DNA from: Theristus sp. LFF4_11
Lineage: Eukaryota; Nematoda; Chromadorea; Monhysterida; Xyalidae
DNA: 64,000 bases
Assembly: GCA_030248135.1 (NCBI GenBank)
Contig: JASANC010002957.1
Coordinates: 1-64,000 of the forward strand
Direction: 5' to 3'
Numbering within the stretch: the stretch's first letter is position 1; the number at the start of each line of letters is the position of its first letter. Positions 1-10,105 of the stretch are shown one piece after another. The notes under the pieces were generated by a model. It was given only the letters and a program-made list of their open reading frames with translations, made no database searches and was not told where the DNA came from. The translations under genes were made by a program, and so were the position numbers.

Positions 1-1188
1 GGTTTGCACTCTATGAGTGTTCCAAAAATAGTTCGGAGTCCAAGCGGCAGCTTCATCACATGACTTCTCCGTACTATGTTTCCGGACCGAGACCGGGCAT
101 CGTTTTTCGGGATCCATACAGCTCTGAAACTGCAACTCAGAACTTGACGGCAGAACGTCACTTGCGACGACAGGACGTGATCTCCCCGAAGGAGAATTCT
201 TAAAGGAGCGGCACGAACCATCACGAGTACTGGTGCTTCCGATGTTTTTCCTGGTTACGGAAAGGTTGACTTGTTGCATCCATTCGTCGAGTTTCGAAAG
301 TCGATTCTCGAGGGCGTGTTGTTCTGATTGGAAAGCGTGAAAAATTTGGTTACTAAAATTTTTGGCAGCTTGCCGAATTTTGTCGGCGCACTGTTGCTGG
401 AAATCCGCGTCGTTCATCGATTGGTTTGGTTGTGGATTGTTGTTGTAGGTTGCGGCGTTGATTGAAGTTGATTGGTTGAAGTTTGCGGAACTGGTGGTGA
501 TTTGTTGCGACTTGTGAAAATATTCATCGGTTGACGGTTGATTGTAGTGGATGATTTGTGATTGAGTGAGGGTAAAGCAAGAGGGGTAGTCGTTTTCGGT
601 GGCATAAGCCAGCACGTCTTTTGCGACCAAGTCAGGGTTGTCGTTGATCCAATCGTTGTCGGATGCGGGGAAACTGTTGCTGGTGAGGGGACAAGAGGGG
701 TTTGAGGAGGGGTTTGAGGTGTTGTTGTAGGCGACTTGCAAATAGTAGCTGTCACCGTTTTCGTCAATAGAGTGGAGAAAGCAGAATTTAGATGCAGGGA
801 CTTCGTCAGCATAGCACTCGCTTCGCAAGTTCAGCCCTTGAGGGGAACCGTCAAGGGTCAGGCACAGACCTCCATATGCAATGGTGTTCCCTACCTGCAG
901 GGGTATGTCACTTTCCACCCGGTCCTGGGGTGACGGCTCCGACTGCCAATTCAGACCGACGGACTGCTGAAAGACGTCATCAGCGACGGCGGGCAACCTA
1001 GGGGGCGACGGGTGATGACGACGATCAGCGTCGTGCAGCCCTACTGGGTGTGTAGAAAAGTCATCAGAGCCCAGGGGAGTGCTTGGACAGCGGTTAGCAG
1101 GAGGGGGCGGCAGACTCGCCAGTGGCATAACCTGGGTGCCAGTTGAGTCTGATTGCATCCGCCGGGTTAGTGCTACACTACTCTGCAT
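1..1188 (-). CDS. Long open reading frame, product unknown, runs off the left edge
   Basis: Reading the minus strand from an ATG at 1188-1186, just after an in-frame TAG, the frame stays open for 396 codons to base 1, so the 3' end is missing. I recognise no domain. The first 90 residues are rich in Pro, Ser and Asp; a middle segment holds several Cys and acidic patches; then comes an Asn/Gln/Ser/Thr-rich stretch and a more helical, Gln-rich part around residues 258-312 (begins MNDADFQQQCADKIRQ). No signal peptide or membrane segment is visible. Codon composition is balanced, unlike the AT-rich introns of this window. It lies just downstream, in its own direction, of a 45-49 bp repeat array, which would suit a retroelement gag-like ORF or a single-exon host gene. 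Open frame length is seen; function is unknown. Confidence 0.5.
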   Translation of the reverse strand, partial: MQSSVALTRRMQSDSTGTQVMPLASLPPPPANRCPSTPLGSDDFSTHPVGLHDADRRHHPSPPRLPAVADDVFQQSVGLNWQSEPSPQDRVESDIPLQVGNTIAYGGLCLTLDGSPQGLNLRSECYADEVPASKFCFLHSIDENGDSYYLQVAYNNTSNPSSNPSCPLTSNSFPASDNDWINDNPDLVAKDVLAYATENDYPSCFTLTQSQIIHYNQPSTDEYFHKSQQITTSSANFNQSTSINAATYNNNPQPNQSMNDADFQQQCADKIRQAAKNFSNQIFHAFQSEQHALENRLSKLDEWMQQVNLSVTRKNIGSTSTRDGSCRSFKNSPSGRSRPVVASDVLPSSSELQFQSCMDPEKRCPVSVRKHSTEKSCDEAAAWTPNYFWNTHRVQT

Positions 1189-1290
1189 CTATGCCTTACA
1201 GAACAGCTGATGAAATTGATGGGTGTAGCGGCGCGATTACGAGTCACTACGGGGGATAAATTTAGGTTAGTAACTTTCGAACTCAGCTAG

Positions 1291-1672
1291 TATTCCGTCG
1301 CACAGAATACAACCTGATAGGCGTGCGGAGGGGCTAAACCAGTCGCACAGCTTCCAGCCTGATAGGCGAGCTAGGGGACTGGCACCGTCGCACAGCCAAC
1401 AACCTGATAGGCGTGCCAAGGGTCTGACTCAGTCGCTCAGACCACAACCCGATAGGCGTGCTGAGATTGGGGAATTCCAGTCGCTCAGGATGAAGAACTG
1501 ATAGGCGTGCTGAGAAAGGGGGGCTTGGTCGCTCAGAATTGCTAACTGATAGGCGGTAACTGATAGGCGTGCGGTGACAGGGGGACCCTAGGCGCTCAGA
1601 GTGGTAGCTGATAGGCGTGCTGGCACAGGGGAACCTTCGTCGCTCAGAATTGCACCCTGATAGGCGTGCGTA
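1291..1672. repeat. Imperfect tandem array, 45-49 bp unit
   Basis: The block CTGATAGGCGTGC or a close variant recurs with its GATAG core starting at 1316, 1361, 1406, 1451, 1500, 1548, 1562, 1610 and 1659. The first three steps are exactly 45 bp; later ones are 48-49 bp, with one extra half-unit at 1548-1562. Each block is preceded by TCGCTCAG or TCGCACAG. Between these two conserved parts lie about 15-20 bp that differ from unit to unit. The reverse strand is open for 139 codons, but the unit length drifts out of multiples of three, so I do not call it coding. Confidence 0.8.
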
Positions 1673-1679
1673 ATAACTA

Positions 1680-2633
1680 GCTAAGATGAAAGCAGGAGTG
1701 CGCGAGTGGGAGACAAATGATTTCTCAATGTTCCTACAACGGCAAACACACAAACACGTTTATTGCATAAAAGCAATGTGACAGAGCTCAAATATTCATA
1801 GTAGGAAAATATTGCAACTGAACTGGATTTACAAAAACGGAAGGCGAAAAGATCACGTACTCGAAATCTGCGTGGGAAAGTCCGCCTTCCAACCGTCACG
1901 AGCACACACAAAGAATGCACAAGCGTGCGCAGCACGTGAATAATCGCGCTGCGTCGCTATGCACGCTCTATGCAAGCACGCAACAACAACACGCGAGCAC
2001 ACATAACAATGCACAACAACAACGTGTAAAATCGGAACTCAACAAAAAGTCTGCTGAAAAGTTGTATAAATTGATGAAATAACGATGGATTTGGATAGAT
2101 CTCAACGAGACGCATCGATTGATGTGTAGTTTGTTAATAGTTGATTGTGTTTTAAGCGATAAAATCGATGATCTTTGAAGTTGTGTTCAAAAACGCTAAG
2201 CTACTTGGAAAAAATACACTAGAATGCTAAGCTACTACTAAAAATTGTTGATTACTTACTGATTGGTTGAATTTGAATAACTAAGAATCATCGGTCGACA
2301 TCTGAGCTTGCGTAACGAACGCATAGCTCACATCAGAATGCTCGACAAATGTTCTATTATCGTTGTTTAGGGTTCTTATTGCTGATTGGTTGAGGTCCGT
2401 TGCTGATTGGTTGATTGTTCGTTATGGTCAGCAGAATGTTCAGATGTTCACCGTTGTTGCGCCATTGCACGTGTTGATTGTTCGTGTTGTGGCTCGCTGT
2501 CGCTCACTCGACCGTTTGGGCGGGTTTGCACGGCAGCTCGGGTTTGCACGGCAGCGTAATGACGTCGCGCCAGTGGCTCATTTGTGCGATCGAACTTTAC
2601 GCCTTTTTGAACTTCGACATGCATCACTACACG
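1680..2633. other. Gene-less spacer
   Basis: AT-rich sequence between the 45 bp array and the satellite. It contains several TGCTGATTGGTTG-type words (inverted CCAAT), which recur elsewhere in the window. I see no exon with domain similarity here. Confidence 0.5.
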
Positions 2634-4263
2634 CTGATCACGGATTTTGGGTTAGTTTTCTTACGTGAGCAACTCTAGATACCGAATCGTGACGATTTCG
2701 GGCGAATCGGCCGTCGAAATTGGCGAAATCGGTCCAGAAACGAAAAACAAGAAAAGGGTGTTTTCCAGGGTAATTCAATGGGCTGATCACGAATTTTGGG
2801 TTAGTTTTTTATGCAAGCAACTTTAGATGCTGAATCGTGACGATGTCGGGCGAATCGGCCGTGGAAATCGGCGAAATCGGTCCAGAAACGAAAAACAAGA
2901 AAAAAATGTTTTCCAGGGTAATTCAATGCGCTGATCACGGATATTGGGTTAGTTTTCTTACGTGAGCAAGTCTAGATGCTGAATCGTGACGATTTCGGGC
3001 GAATCGGCCGTGGAAATTGGCAAAATCGGTCCAGAAACGAAAAACAAGAAAAGGGTGTTTTCCATGGTAATTCAATGCGCTGATCACGGATTTTTGATTA
3101 GTTTTCTTATGTGAGCAACTCTAGATACTGAATCGTGACGATTTCGGGCGAATCGGTCGTGGAAATTGGCGAAATCGGTCCGGAAATAAAAAACAGGAAA
3201 ACTGTGTTATCCAGGGTAATTCAATGAGCTGATCACGGATTTTCGGGTAGGTTTCTTATGTGAGCAACTCTAGATACTAAATCGTGACGATTTCGGGCGA
3301 ATCGGCCGTGGAAATTGGCGAAATCGGCCCAGAAACGAAAAACAAGAAAGGGGTGTTTTCCAGGGTAATTCAATGCGCTGATCACGGATTTTGGGTTAGT
3401 TTCTTTATGTGAGCAACTCTAGCTACTGAATCGTGACGATTTCGGGCGAATCGGCCGTGGAAATTGGCGAAATCGGTCCAGAAACGAAAAAACAAGAAAA
3501 GGGTGTTTTCCAAGGTAATTCAATGCGCTGATCACGGATTTTGGGTTAGTTTTTTTTATGTGAGCAACTCTAGATACTAAATCGTGACGATTTCGGGCGA
3601 ATCGGCCGTGGAAATTGGCGAAATCGGTCCGGAAATGAAAAACAAGAAAACTGTGTTATCCAGGGTAATTCAATGCGCTGATCACGGATTTTCGGGTAGG
3701 TTTCTTATGTGAGCAACTCTAGATACTAAATCGTGACGATTTTGGGCGAATCGCCGTGGAAATTGGCGAAATCGGCCCAGAAACGAAAAACAAGAAAGGG
3801 GTGTTTTCCAGGGTAATTCAATGCGCTGATCACGGATTTTGGGTTAGTTTCTTTATGTGAGCAACTCTAGATACTGAATCGTGACGATTTCGAGCGAATC
3901 GGCCGTGGAAATTGGCAAAATCGGCCCAGAAGTGAAAAACAAGAAAACTGTGTTTTTCCAGGGTAATTCAATGCGCTGATCACGGATGTTGGGTTACGTT
4001 TTTTATGAGAACAACTCTAGATACTGAATCGTGACGATTTCGGGCGAATCGGCCGTGGAAATTGGCGAAATCGGTCCAGAAACGAAAAACAAGATAACTG
4101 CGTTGTCCAGGGTAATTCATTGCGCTGATTACCGCTTTTGGGTCAGTTTCTTATGTGAGCAATTCTAGGTACTGAATCGTCACGATTTTGGGCGAATCGG
4201 CTGTCGAAATAGCATAGACGAAATCGGCCTAAAAAAACAAAAAAATGAAAACCTGAGCTGTCC
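2634..4263. repeat. Satellite block, about 149 bp monomer, 11 copies
   Basis: Monomers begin with CTGATCACGG (last copy CTGATTACCG) at 2634, 2783, 2931, 3080, 3229, 3378, 3528, 3678, 3826, 3976 and 4125, so the period is 148-150 bp. Conserved parts include TGAATCGTGACGATTTCGGG and the CAGGGTAATTCAATG that precedes each start. Shared variants show that monomers 3080-3527 and 3528-3975 form two copies of a three-monomer unit: each trimer carries the GTGTTATCC, TTCGGGTAGG and TTAGTTTCTTTATG variants in the same order. No coding potential is seen. Confidence 0.9.
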
Positions 4264-4342
4264 GGGATTTAGAAGAATATGTGACCAACATATTGTGAAC
4301 TTGGTCCAACCTTCGGGGCTTATGTAAAAGTCCGAATATTAA

Positions 4343-5111
4343 CTAAAAATGCGGGAGACGCATATAAAAGGAGGAATGTGGCTTTGTGTAAGCAGTGAAA
4401 GACTTGGCTCGACAACGCTTTTCAAGTCTCTGATGTGGTACACACGGATACAAGTACATAAGAGCCATATTTTTGCGCCGTTTGTTCTTTATTTCGGTTG
4501 CACATGGCAACCCTCGTATATTGCAGACAAATGAAACTTTTACATTTGCTTTATTTCGGGCATTTAGCGACCACAAAAACCACTAAAATAACGATCAGAC
4601 TTTAGATCGCTGTCACTGGTTTGCACAAAGTGTATCGCAGAGGCATTGGGGAACGCAAGGTCTCCTTCTGTGCCAAAGGCAATGACACACTGGACAGACG
4701 GTTTGTCCTGTCACAAGAGTTTGGTAAAAAGGGTGAAAATCAACGGAAGACAATATCTTTTTTGTCGCTGGTGCTGCTCTGCACAGCGGTGCGTACGTTA
4801 GCAACAACGATAACGCTACATGCAGCAATGTTTTGAAATCTCTGATGTTTCTGTTTTTGCACAGAATTTACAGAATTTCGCACATGGTGTGATTTTAGAC
4901 TAAACTGAAGAGGACAATTGAAAAATAACTTCAAAATTTTTACGCTTTTCAGCAACTTTTAAACAACTTTTTAACAAAAGCGCAAAAATGTAACTCTTAT
5001 GTACTTGTATCCGTGTAATATCAGAGACTTGAAAAGCGTTGTCGAGCCAAGTCTTTCACTGCTTACACAAAGCCATATTCCTCCTTTTATATGCGTCTCC
5101 CGCATTTTTAG
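4343..5111. mobile_element. Foldback element with long terminal inverted repeats (family G)
   Basis: Bases 4343-4478 are the near-perfect reverse complement of 4979-5111, starting CTAAAAATGCGGGAGACGC on the left. The arms are about 133 bp and flank about 500 bp of AT-rich DNA without a convincing transposase. I find no clear target-site duplication. This is a non-autonomous foldback or MITE-like element. Confidence 0.8.
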
Positions 5112-5121
5112 ATAATGGTTA

Positions 5122-5585
5122 TACCGTATTACCCCCAATAAACCCCCATGGGGGATTAATACGTCAGCGACTTTTAGGGGTGGGGGTTTATTGGTGGGGG
5201 GGATTATTGGTGGGGGGGGGGGGGGTTTATTTACAAAAAATTCTAGGGGTGGGGGTTTGTTGAAAAATGGCAAAAATACATTGCATGGCAGGCAAGAAAG
5301 TCGCAGAAACTTCTACTCTACATAGAAATTTCCTTTTATAACAGCCTTTTGTAATGAAATTACTATTAACTCACCCATTTGGGGCCTTTGGTAGCACAAT
5401 TTCATCATTTTCACTGCAACCAGCCACTGAATTCGCTGGGTATGTGTTTCAAACAGGTCTCCAATAATCCCCCATGGGGGATTATTTGTGGGGGGGGGGA
5501 TTATTTGGAAACTGGTCGGGGGGGGTGGGGGTTTATTGGTGGGGGGATTAATGGTGGGGGGGGGGTTAATGGGGGTAATACGGTA
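5122..5585. mobile_element. G-rich MITE, family B copy 1
   Basis: Terminal inverted repeats TACCGTATTACCCCC / GGGGGTAATACGGTA bound 464 bp. The flanks carry a 9 bp duplication ATAATGGTT (5112-5120 and 5586-5594), with one extra A on the left. Both subterminal regions are a patchwork of 6-13 base G runs separated by TTTATT or ATTA; the middle about 200 bp is AT-rich and unique. Copies 2 and 3 lie at 16361 and 26405; copy 3 is nearly identical to this one. Confidence 0.85.
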
Positions 5586-6065
5586 ATAATGGTTTCCGGT
5601 TACACTCAGCGTGGCCGATCAAGCACATGGAAACCACCTGAATGACGACAGAGTCTTGATGAGTTTCAACGATATTTAGGATGAAACCCTTCGCGGGAAC
5701 TTTTTAAAACCCCGCACGGGAACAATTTTTTCACGACTCAGCACCTAGCCTATCAGACGCATCACAGTCGACTGCAATGGTTTCTGTTGCCTTTGTACTG
5801 CGTGGGACTGCGCTGCCGCGCGTCCCACAATACACAGTACATAAGCTGTGTTTGTTTTCAAACCTGCCTGTCACTTTTTCTCTTAGCCTCTCAAAAGAAC
5901 AGAACCGGAGGGCCGACCGGATCGAAGACAATTCGACACAAATGGGGGGGGGGGCATTTCCACTCTGTTCTTATTGCTGATAAAATAATTTGAAGTTCCG
6001 CATATTCCGTATTTTGCGAAAAAAATTGACCAGTTTAAACAAAAACACACCTTACCTGGAAACAG
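5586..6065. other. Gene-less spacer
   Basis: Sequence between the family B element and the lectin-like exon. Short open frames occur on both strands but none shows a recognisable domain or good splice context. Confidence 0.4.
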
Positions 6066-6235
6066 GCTGGTGGAAACGCTGGGTGTGGCAGTCGCATTAC
6101 AGTCTGTCCTACATGCCGAACGGTCCGGCCTACTCAACCGGCATGACACTGTATCGCAGCGATATTGACGTGCGCGTTGGATTTGACGACCTCCCGGTCA
6201 ACAACCTGGCTGGCTACCTCTGCGAGTATCGTTAG
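6066..6235 (+). pseudogene. Lone C-type-lectin 3' exon (terminal exon or gene fragment)
   Basis: After an acceptor at 6063-6065 (ACAG) the frame encodes 56 residues ending NNLAGYLCEYR and a TAG stop at 6233-6235. The ending matches the last strand of a C-type lectin domain and closely resembles GYVCEYR in the mosaic gene at 18845-18962, where the same codons sit at an exon end. A Trp-rich start (WWKRWVW) would fit the core of the fold. The acceptor is phase 1. I cannot find the first half of the domain: upstream DNA is occupied by mobile elements. It may be the end of a truncated gene or a relic. Alternatively, a donor at GTTAGC (6232), placed like the GTTCG donor in the other gene, would hide the stop in an intron. 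Domain type fairly sure; gene status uncertain. Confidence 0.45.
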
Positions 6236-7119
6236 CGCCCCTGTTCTTTTAGTTTGTTTAGAAAACGCGTTTTTTTCAGACGTCGAAACGGACAGTGCTT
6301 TATAGCACTTTTAAATGGCCCTGGTGACTCAACCGTACCTCAGGGACACCACATGGGTCATTCTACACCACTTTTGCAATCGCGCGTCAAAGATGAAACG
6401 GTTTATTTCTTAATGCACACACTGAGTCGCAAAATCAAAAAGATCATAGTTTGATGGGACACATCTTTTATAACAAGAACAAGAAGGGCATCAAAGATAG
6501 CTAGAAGGATCAACAGCAAAGGAACCACCGGTGCAACACAGCCTTAAACTATCAGCACAGCTCAGTCAAAGGGGTTAAAACAACAACAATGTCAAATGGC
6601 TAAACAAGTCACGTGCGTGTGCTATGTGAAGTCAAGTCAGATGCCCGGGCTATATGTGCCCAGCTTTTCTGGTCTGAAAACTGGATTTCCTTGTGTGTGG
6701 TTCCCTTCCTTCTGAAAACTTACAAAAGAGTCGAACAAAATCAATCAACAACCAATCAATAAATCAAAAAGAAACCGGCAAAAAATTGAAAAGTGATTCA
6801 AAAAGAACCAAATGAGTTATTTTATGCTTCAGTTTATCGTTTTCCAGGTAGCCATGTGCGTAACTACCAATCTATCCTTAGCATGACCGGACAGCGAATG
6901 AAGTCGACTGCATGTCTCAAGTTAAGTGAAAACTTCTTGTTTAGTTGCTTAGTTGCAAAAACAATTATTGTTTAGTTTTTTTCGCAAATCTGTTGTTCAA
7001 TAACTGGATCTGTAACCGTGAACCAAATTTTTCTCAAAGCGACGCTTTTAGAAGCATGAGATCAGCGCGGTAAATTAATATTTTTTTGAAAGCATTCAGT
7101 GGTGTTCTTTTTGCTTCAG
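6236..7119. other. Gene-less spacer
   Basis: AT-rich, with a 60-codon open frame near 6793 that has no recognisable features. No exon is supported. Confidence 0.4.
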
Positions 7120-7299
7120 GTTGCCACGGTGCCCTCGATTGCGACTTGCGCCCTCTGGTGTATGGACAACTGGGCTTGTGGCTCGTTCAGTTTCAATCCG
7201 TCTACCAAGGACTGTCGTGTTCATTTCGCTGATCACACGGACGATCCGGCACTTTGGGAGGCAGCTGCAGGGTACGAATGGTACGGCACCAACGACTGA
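7120..7299 (+). CDS. PAN/apple-like 3' terminal exon
   Basis: A good acceptor (GCTTCAG, 7113-7119) is followed by a phase-0 frame of 59 residues and a TGA stop at 7297-7299. The core CALWCMDNWACGSFSF, then DCRVHF about 10 residues on, has the Cys spacing and aromatic pattern of a PAN (apple) domain, an extracellular disulphide-bonded binding module. Only the C-terminal part of a gene is seen; the upstream exon, presumably carrying a signal peptide, was not found in the 880 bp up to the lectin-like exon. It could be the last exon of a lectin/PAN gene together with 6066-6235, but the phases (1 and 0) do not join directly. Domain call is by eye. Confidence 0.45.
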   Translation, partial: VATVPSIATCALWCMDNWACGSFSFNPSTKDCRVHFADHTDDPALWEAAAGYEWYGTND

Positions 7300-8122
7300 G
7301 AGGCAAACGCTGAAATTGTTTGAAAATGGGGTTTGTGAGCGTAAGATTACATGCAGAATTGTGGTTTGTGGTGGCGCGAATAACGTGTTTCATAATAACG
7401 TGCATGTATAGATGCCTACATACAGTATGTGCACAGGTTTGTTTGTTTTACATACATTTACGTATGCACTGTATGTACTTTTTTGGTTTTAGTATGATTT
7501 TTTTTTACCGTTCGAAATCGTTTTCACGGTTTTTTGTCACTTAATGCGAGAATGGAACAGCTGTGAAAGATTATCAAACAAGTTTCCTCGATCGGTTATC
7601 AACGTTTTCAGCGCCGAAATTCTATTTTGCTTTTATTTTCTACCGGCGCCCGTTTCTGCATGGGCAAAAAGTGTTTCACTTCACATTGCTTTGTTGACGT
7701 AAAGTTGCAGAATTAGGTAATAACAGCGTTTGAAATTGACTGATAAAAGAGAAAACGATAACCGTTTGCAGAAAACTTTGGTTTTGAACTTTAAATTTTT
7801 TAACGCGTTTTATTCTGTGTAATCTGCGTAAAGTTTACATCGTTCCCAGGTTTCATTTTTCAACTTTCCATGAATTTGTGGTAAAAGCAGTTTTTACCTG
7901 TGTTTATTTTACTTTATTATTATGCATCAACCCAGTTCAGCCCCCCCCCCGTAATCATAAACAAACTTGACAGTTTCGAACTTCGGTCAAATCACCGAAT
8001 GAATAATTGGAGATTTTTCGAGCTAATTTTAATCGGTAATTTCTCATATGGCAATTAAAATGTTGACATTTTGTTTGTTTGTATGTAAAAACTAAGTGTT
8101 GTGATTGACTTTCCTGTTGATA
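7300..8122. other. Gene-less spacer
   Basis: AT-rich intergenic DNA with short C and T runs. Nothing recognisable up to the mariner terminal repeat. Confidence 0.5.
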
Positions 8123-9828
8123 CAGGGTGATCCAAAAAACTACATGATAACAATTGGCTCAAACTCGTCAACGGGTGGATTGTTTGGACAGAAATTTTGA
8201 CCAAGCATCACAAAAAGCTTTTCATTTTGTGTGCTAAAATTTCACACGAATTGGTGAACTCTGCAATGAATGCGAACTAAAATTGTGAAAACGTAAAAAA
8301 AAATTGACCTTTGGCGCCAAATACAGCACGGTGCGCCTAGCGCACGTCCACCACTCAGCGCTCAAGGAGATGTTTCAGCTTTCTGATGTGAATGTTTGCT
8401 TTTTTCAAAAAAAAACGCAGGAATCGTTTTTGATATTTTTGCTGGTACGATTTTTTTAGAAATCACTGTTTTTTTGTTGCAGCAGCCAAGCCACCTATTT
8501 TTTTCTGGTTTTGCTGCATTTTGTAAAAAAATGGATTGGACAACTGAGAAGCAGGTGTTCTGTGTTGTTGCATACTGTAAGTTCACCCTTAGGTGCCCAC
8601 TCCTCAAGTGGTCTTGATTCCTAGTATTATCGGCACTTGACCCTAGAGTCGACACTCCAAGGGTGTGCCTCACGCCAGATGCAGTGCGGCTTTGGCCGCC
8701 CACTGTCAGCGGCGTCGCCTCACTAACACTGGTTACAAAGTGAGGACTTCTGGTATTCTCACTCCTAGGCTTCTGACTTCCCAGACGTCTCAACGTGGAC
8801 TTCTTGTTAGCGTGAACCACGGAACATGTTATTGGAGTCGCTGTGTTAGCGTCACACATGCGTTAGGGCCTCTCAACGCTTCACTCCTACTTCTAGTCTT
8901 ACTGAAAGAATAAAAGAAACAATTAAATAAAAGACTGTTGCAGGTAACTTACGGTTTACAGATTTAAAGCGAGGCCGGCAAAGTTACACCTGTCGCTATC
9001 GGCGCAGGCAGTGAGTTGTCGCCCAGGTAGCCCAGGCGCCCCTACGTCAGGCGCAGTCCTGGACGGATCGTGTAGTCGCCGTTGATGTGGGGCGACCACA
9101 CGGTACCTTCACACCGATGTTTCACATGAGCCCAATATATTTGGTGCTTTCGATTTTAATGTGAAGTCGGATGCGAGAAATACAAAGAAACTGTTGCAAG
9201 AAACAAAGTTAAATGCACAAAAAGATAGAAAACCAATGTGAAAAGAAGGGTTTAACTGTTGTAACTGGTGTGTGTGGTGTAAAAGAACAAAATAGTTTAG
9301 CATCCCAGTTGAGGAAAGAAGTAGGCGCCAGGTGTGGGCCTGACAATACGAGCAAACGAAAAGCACAACAACAGTTATTCGTGCAAATTGAAATACATGA
9401 TCCGCTCCGGTGTCGAAACAATCAACAGCGATCAATCGCTCCGGCAAAAACTGCTGTCGAGTTTTCAGCACCGCTTGACCACTGTGATCGAGAATCGAGC
9501 GGTTCATGGTGAGCAGTTCAAGCGTCTCCTTCAATACAGACACACTGATGGGGATGACAGTGAAATGGAAGATGAACTGGCCGAATTCCCGGATGAAAAC
9601 TTGGATGACGATGACGATGTGCACCCGGAATCATAAATTGAAAACTGTGGTTTTTCTGATTTTTAATAAAGTTGCTGATTTCGCAAGCTAAAAATGATGG
9701 ATTGCGATAAAATTTTAACACAAAAAATAAAGAGCTATATGTGACGTTTGGCTAAAATTTCAGCTCAAACCATTTACCCATTGGCGAGCTAAGCCAATTC
9801 TTATCGTGTAGTTTTTTGGATCACTCTG
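8123..9828 (+). mobile_element. Decayed Tc1/mariner-type transposon
   Basis: Ends are CAGGGTGATCCAAAAAACTA on the left and the inverted CAGAGTGATCCAAAAAACTA on the right (26 of the first 28 bases match), each next to TA, the expected target duplication. At 8531 the words MDWTTEKQVFCVVAYCK resemble the start of a mariner-like transposase DNA-binding region. At 9334-9636 an open frame resembles a transposase C-terminus (repeated Leu/Ile/Arg pattern around SLRQKLLSSFQHRL, then an acidic tail). The region between, 8585-9330, has stops in all frames and does not read as the DDE core; part of it (about 8586-9115) differs in composition and may be a further insertion. I judge the copy inactive. Confidence 0.7.
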
Positions 9829-10105
9829 TATTTGTCCCATTGAATAAAAATTATCAATTACTAAAAGCTGATTTGTTTATTCTGAGCTAAAAACCATACC
9901 AATCTGCAAAACTGATGCGCAGCATCCAATCAGCGAATAAAAACAAACTCACTCATAGGCCTGGTCTTCTGTGCCCAGGGACAACGCAATCGAACACAAT
10001 GTGACTTGGATAGGTTGAAAAATTGTCAGGTATAAACGATTTTCTGTGATATCTCCAGTCATTTGGGGGTGTAACATTTGTCAACAGCCAAAGAAACCTT
10101 CTCAG

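Noticed and set aside
1291..1672. CRISPR-like look of conserved words separated by variable cores
   Set aside because: The genome is eukaryotic, the conserved part is split and short, spacers are partly alike and there are no cas genes. It is a diverged tandem repeat.
6066..7299. Joining the lectin-like exon directly to the PAN-like exon as one gene
   Set aside because: The lectin exon would leave in phase 1 through GTTAGC, while the PAN frame is entered in phase 0; the join destroys the PAN frame.
8362..8859. 165-codon minus-strand frame inside the mariner element
   Set aside because: Composition and lack of any domain suggest a chance opening across decayed transposon and inserted DNA.
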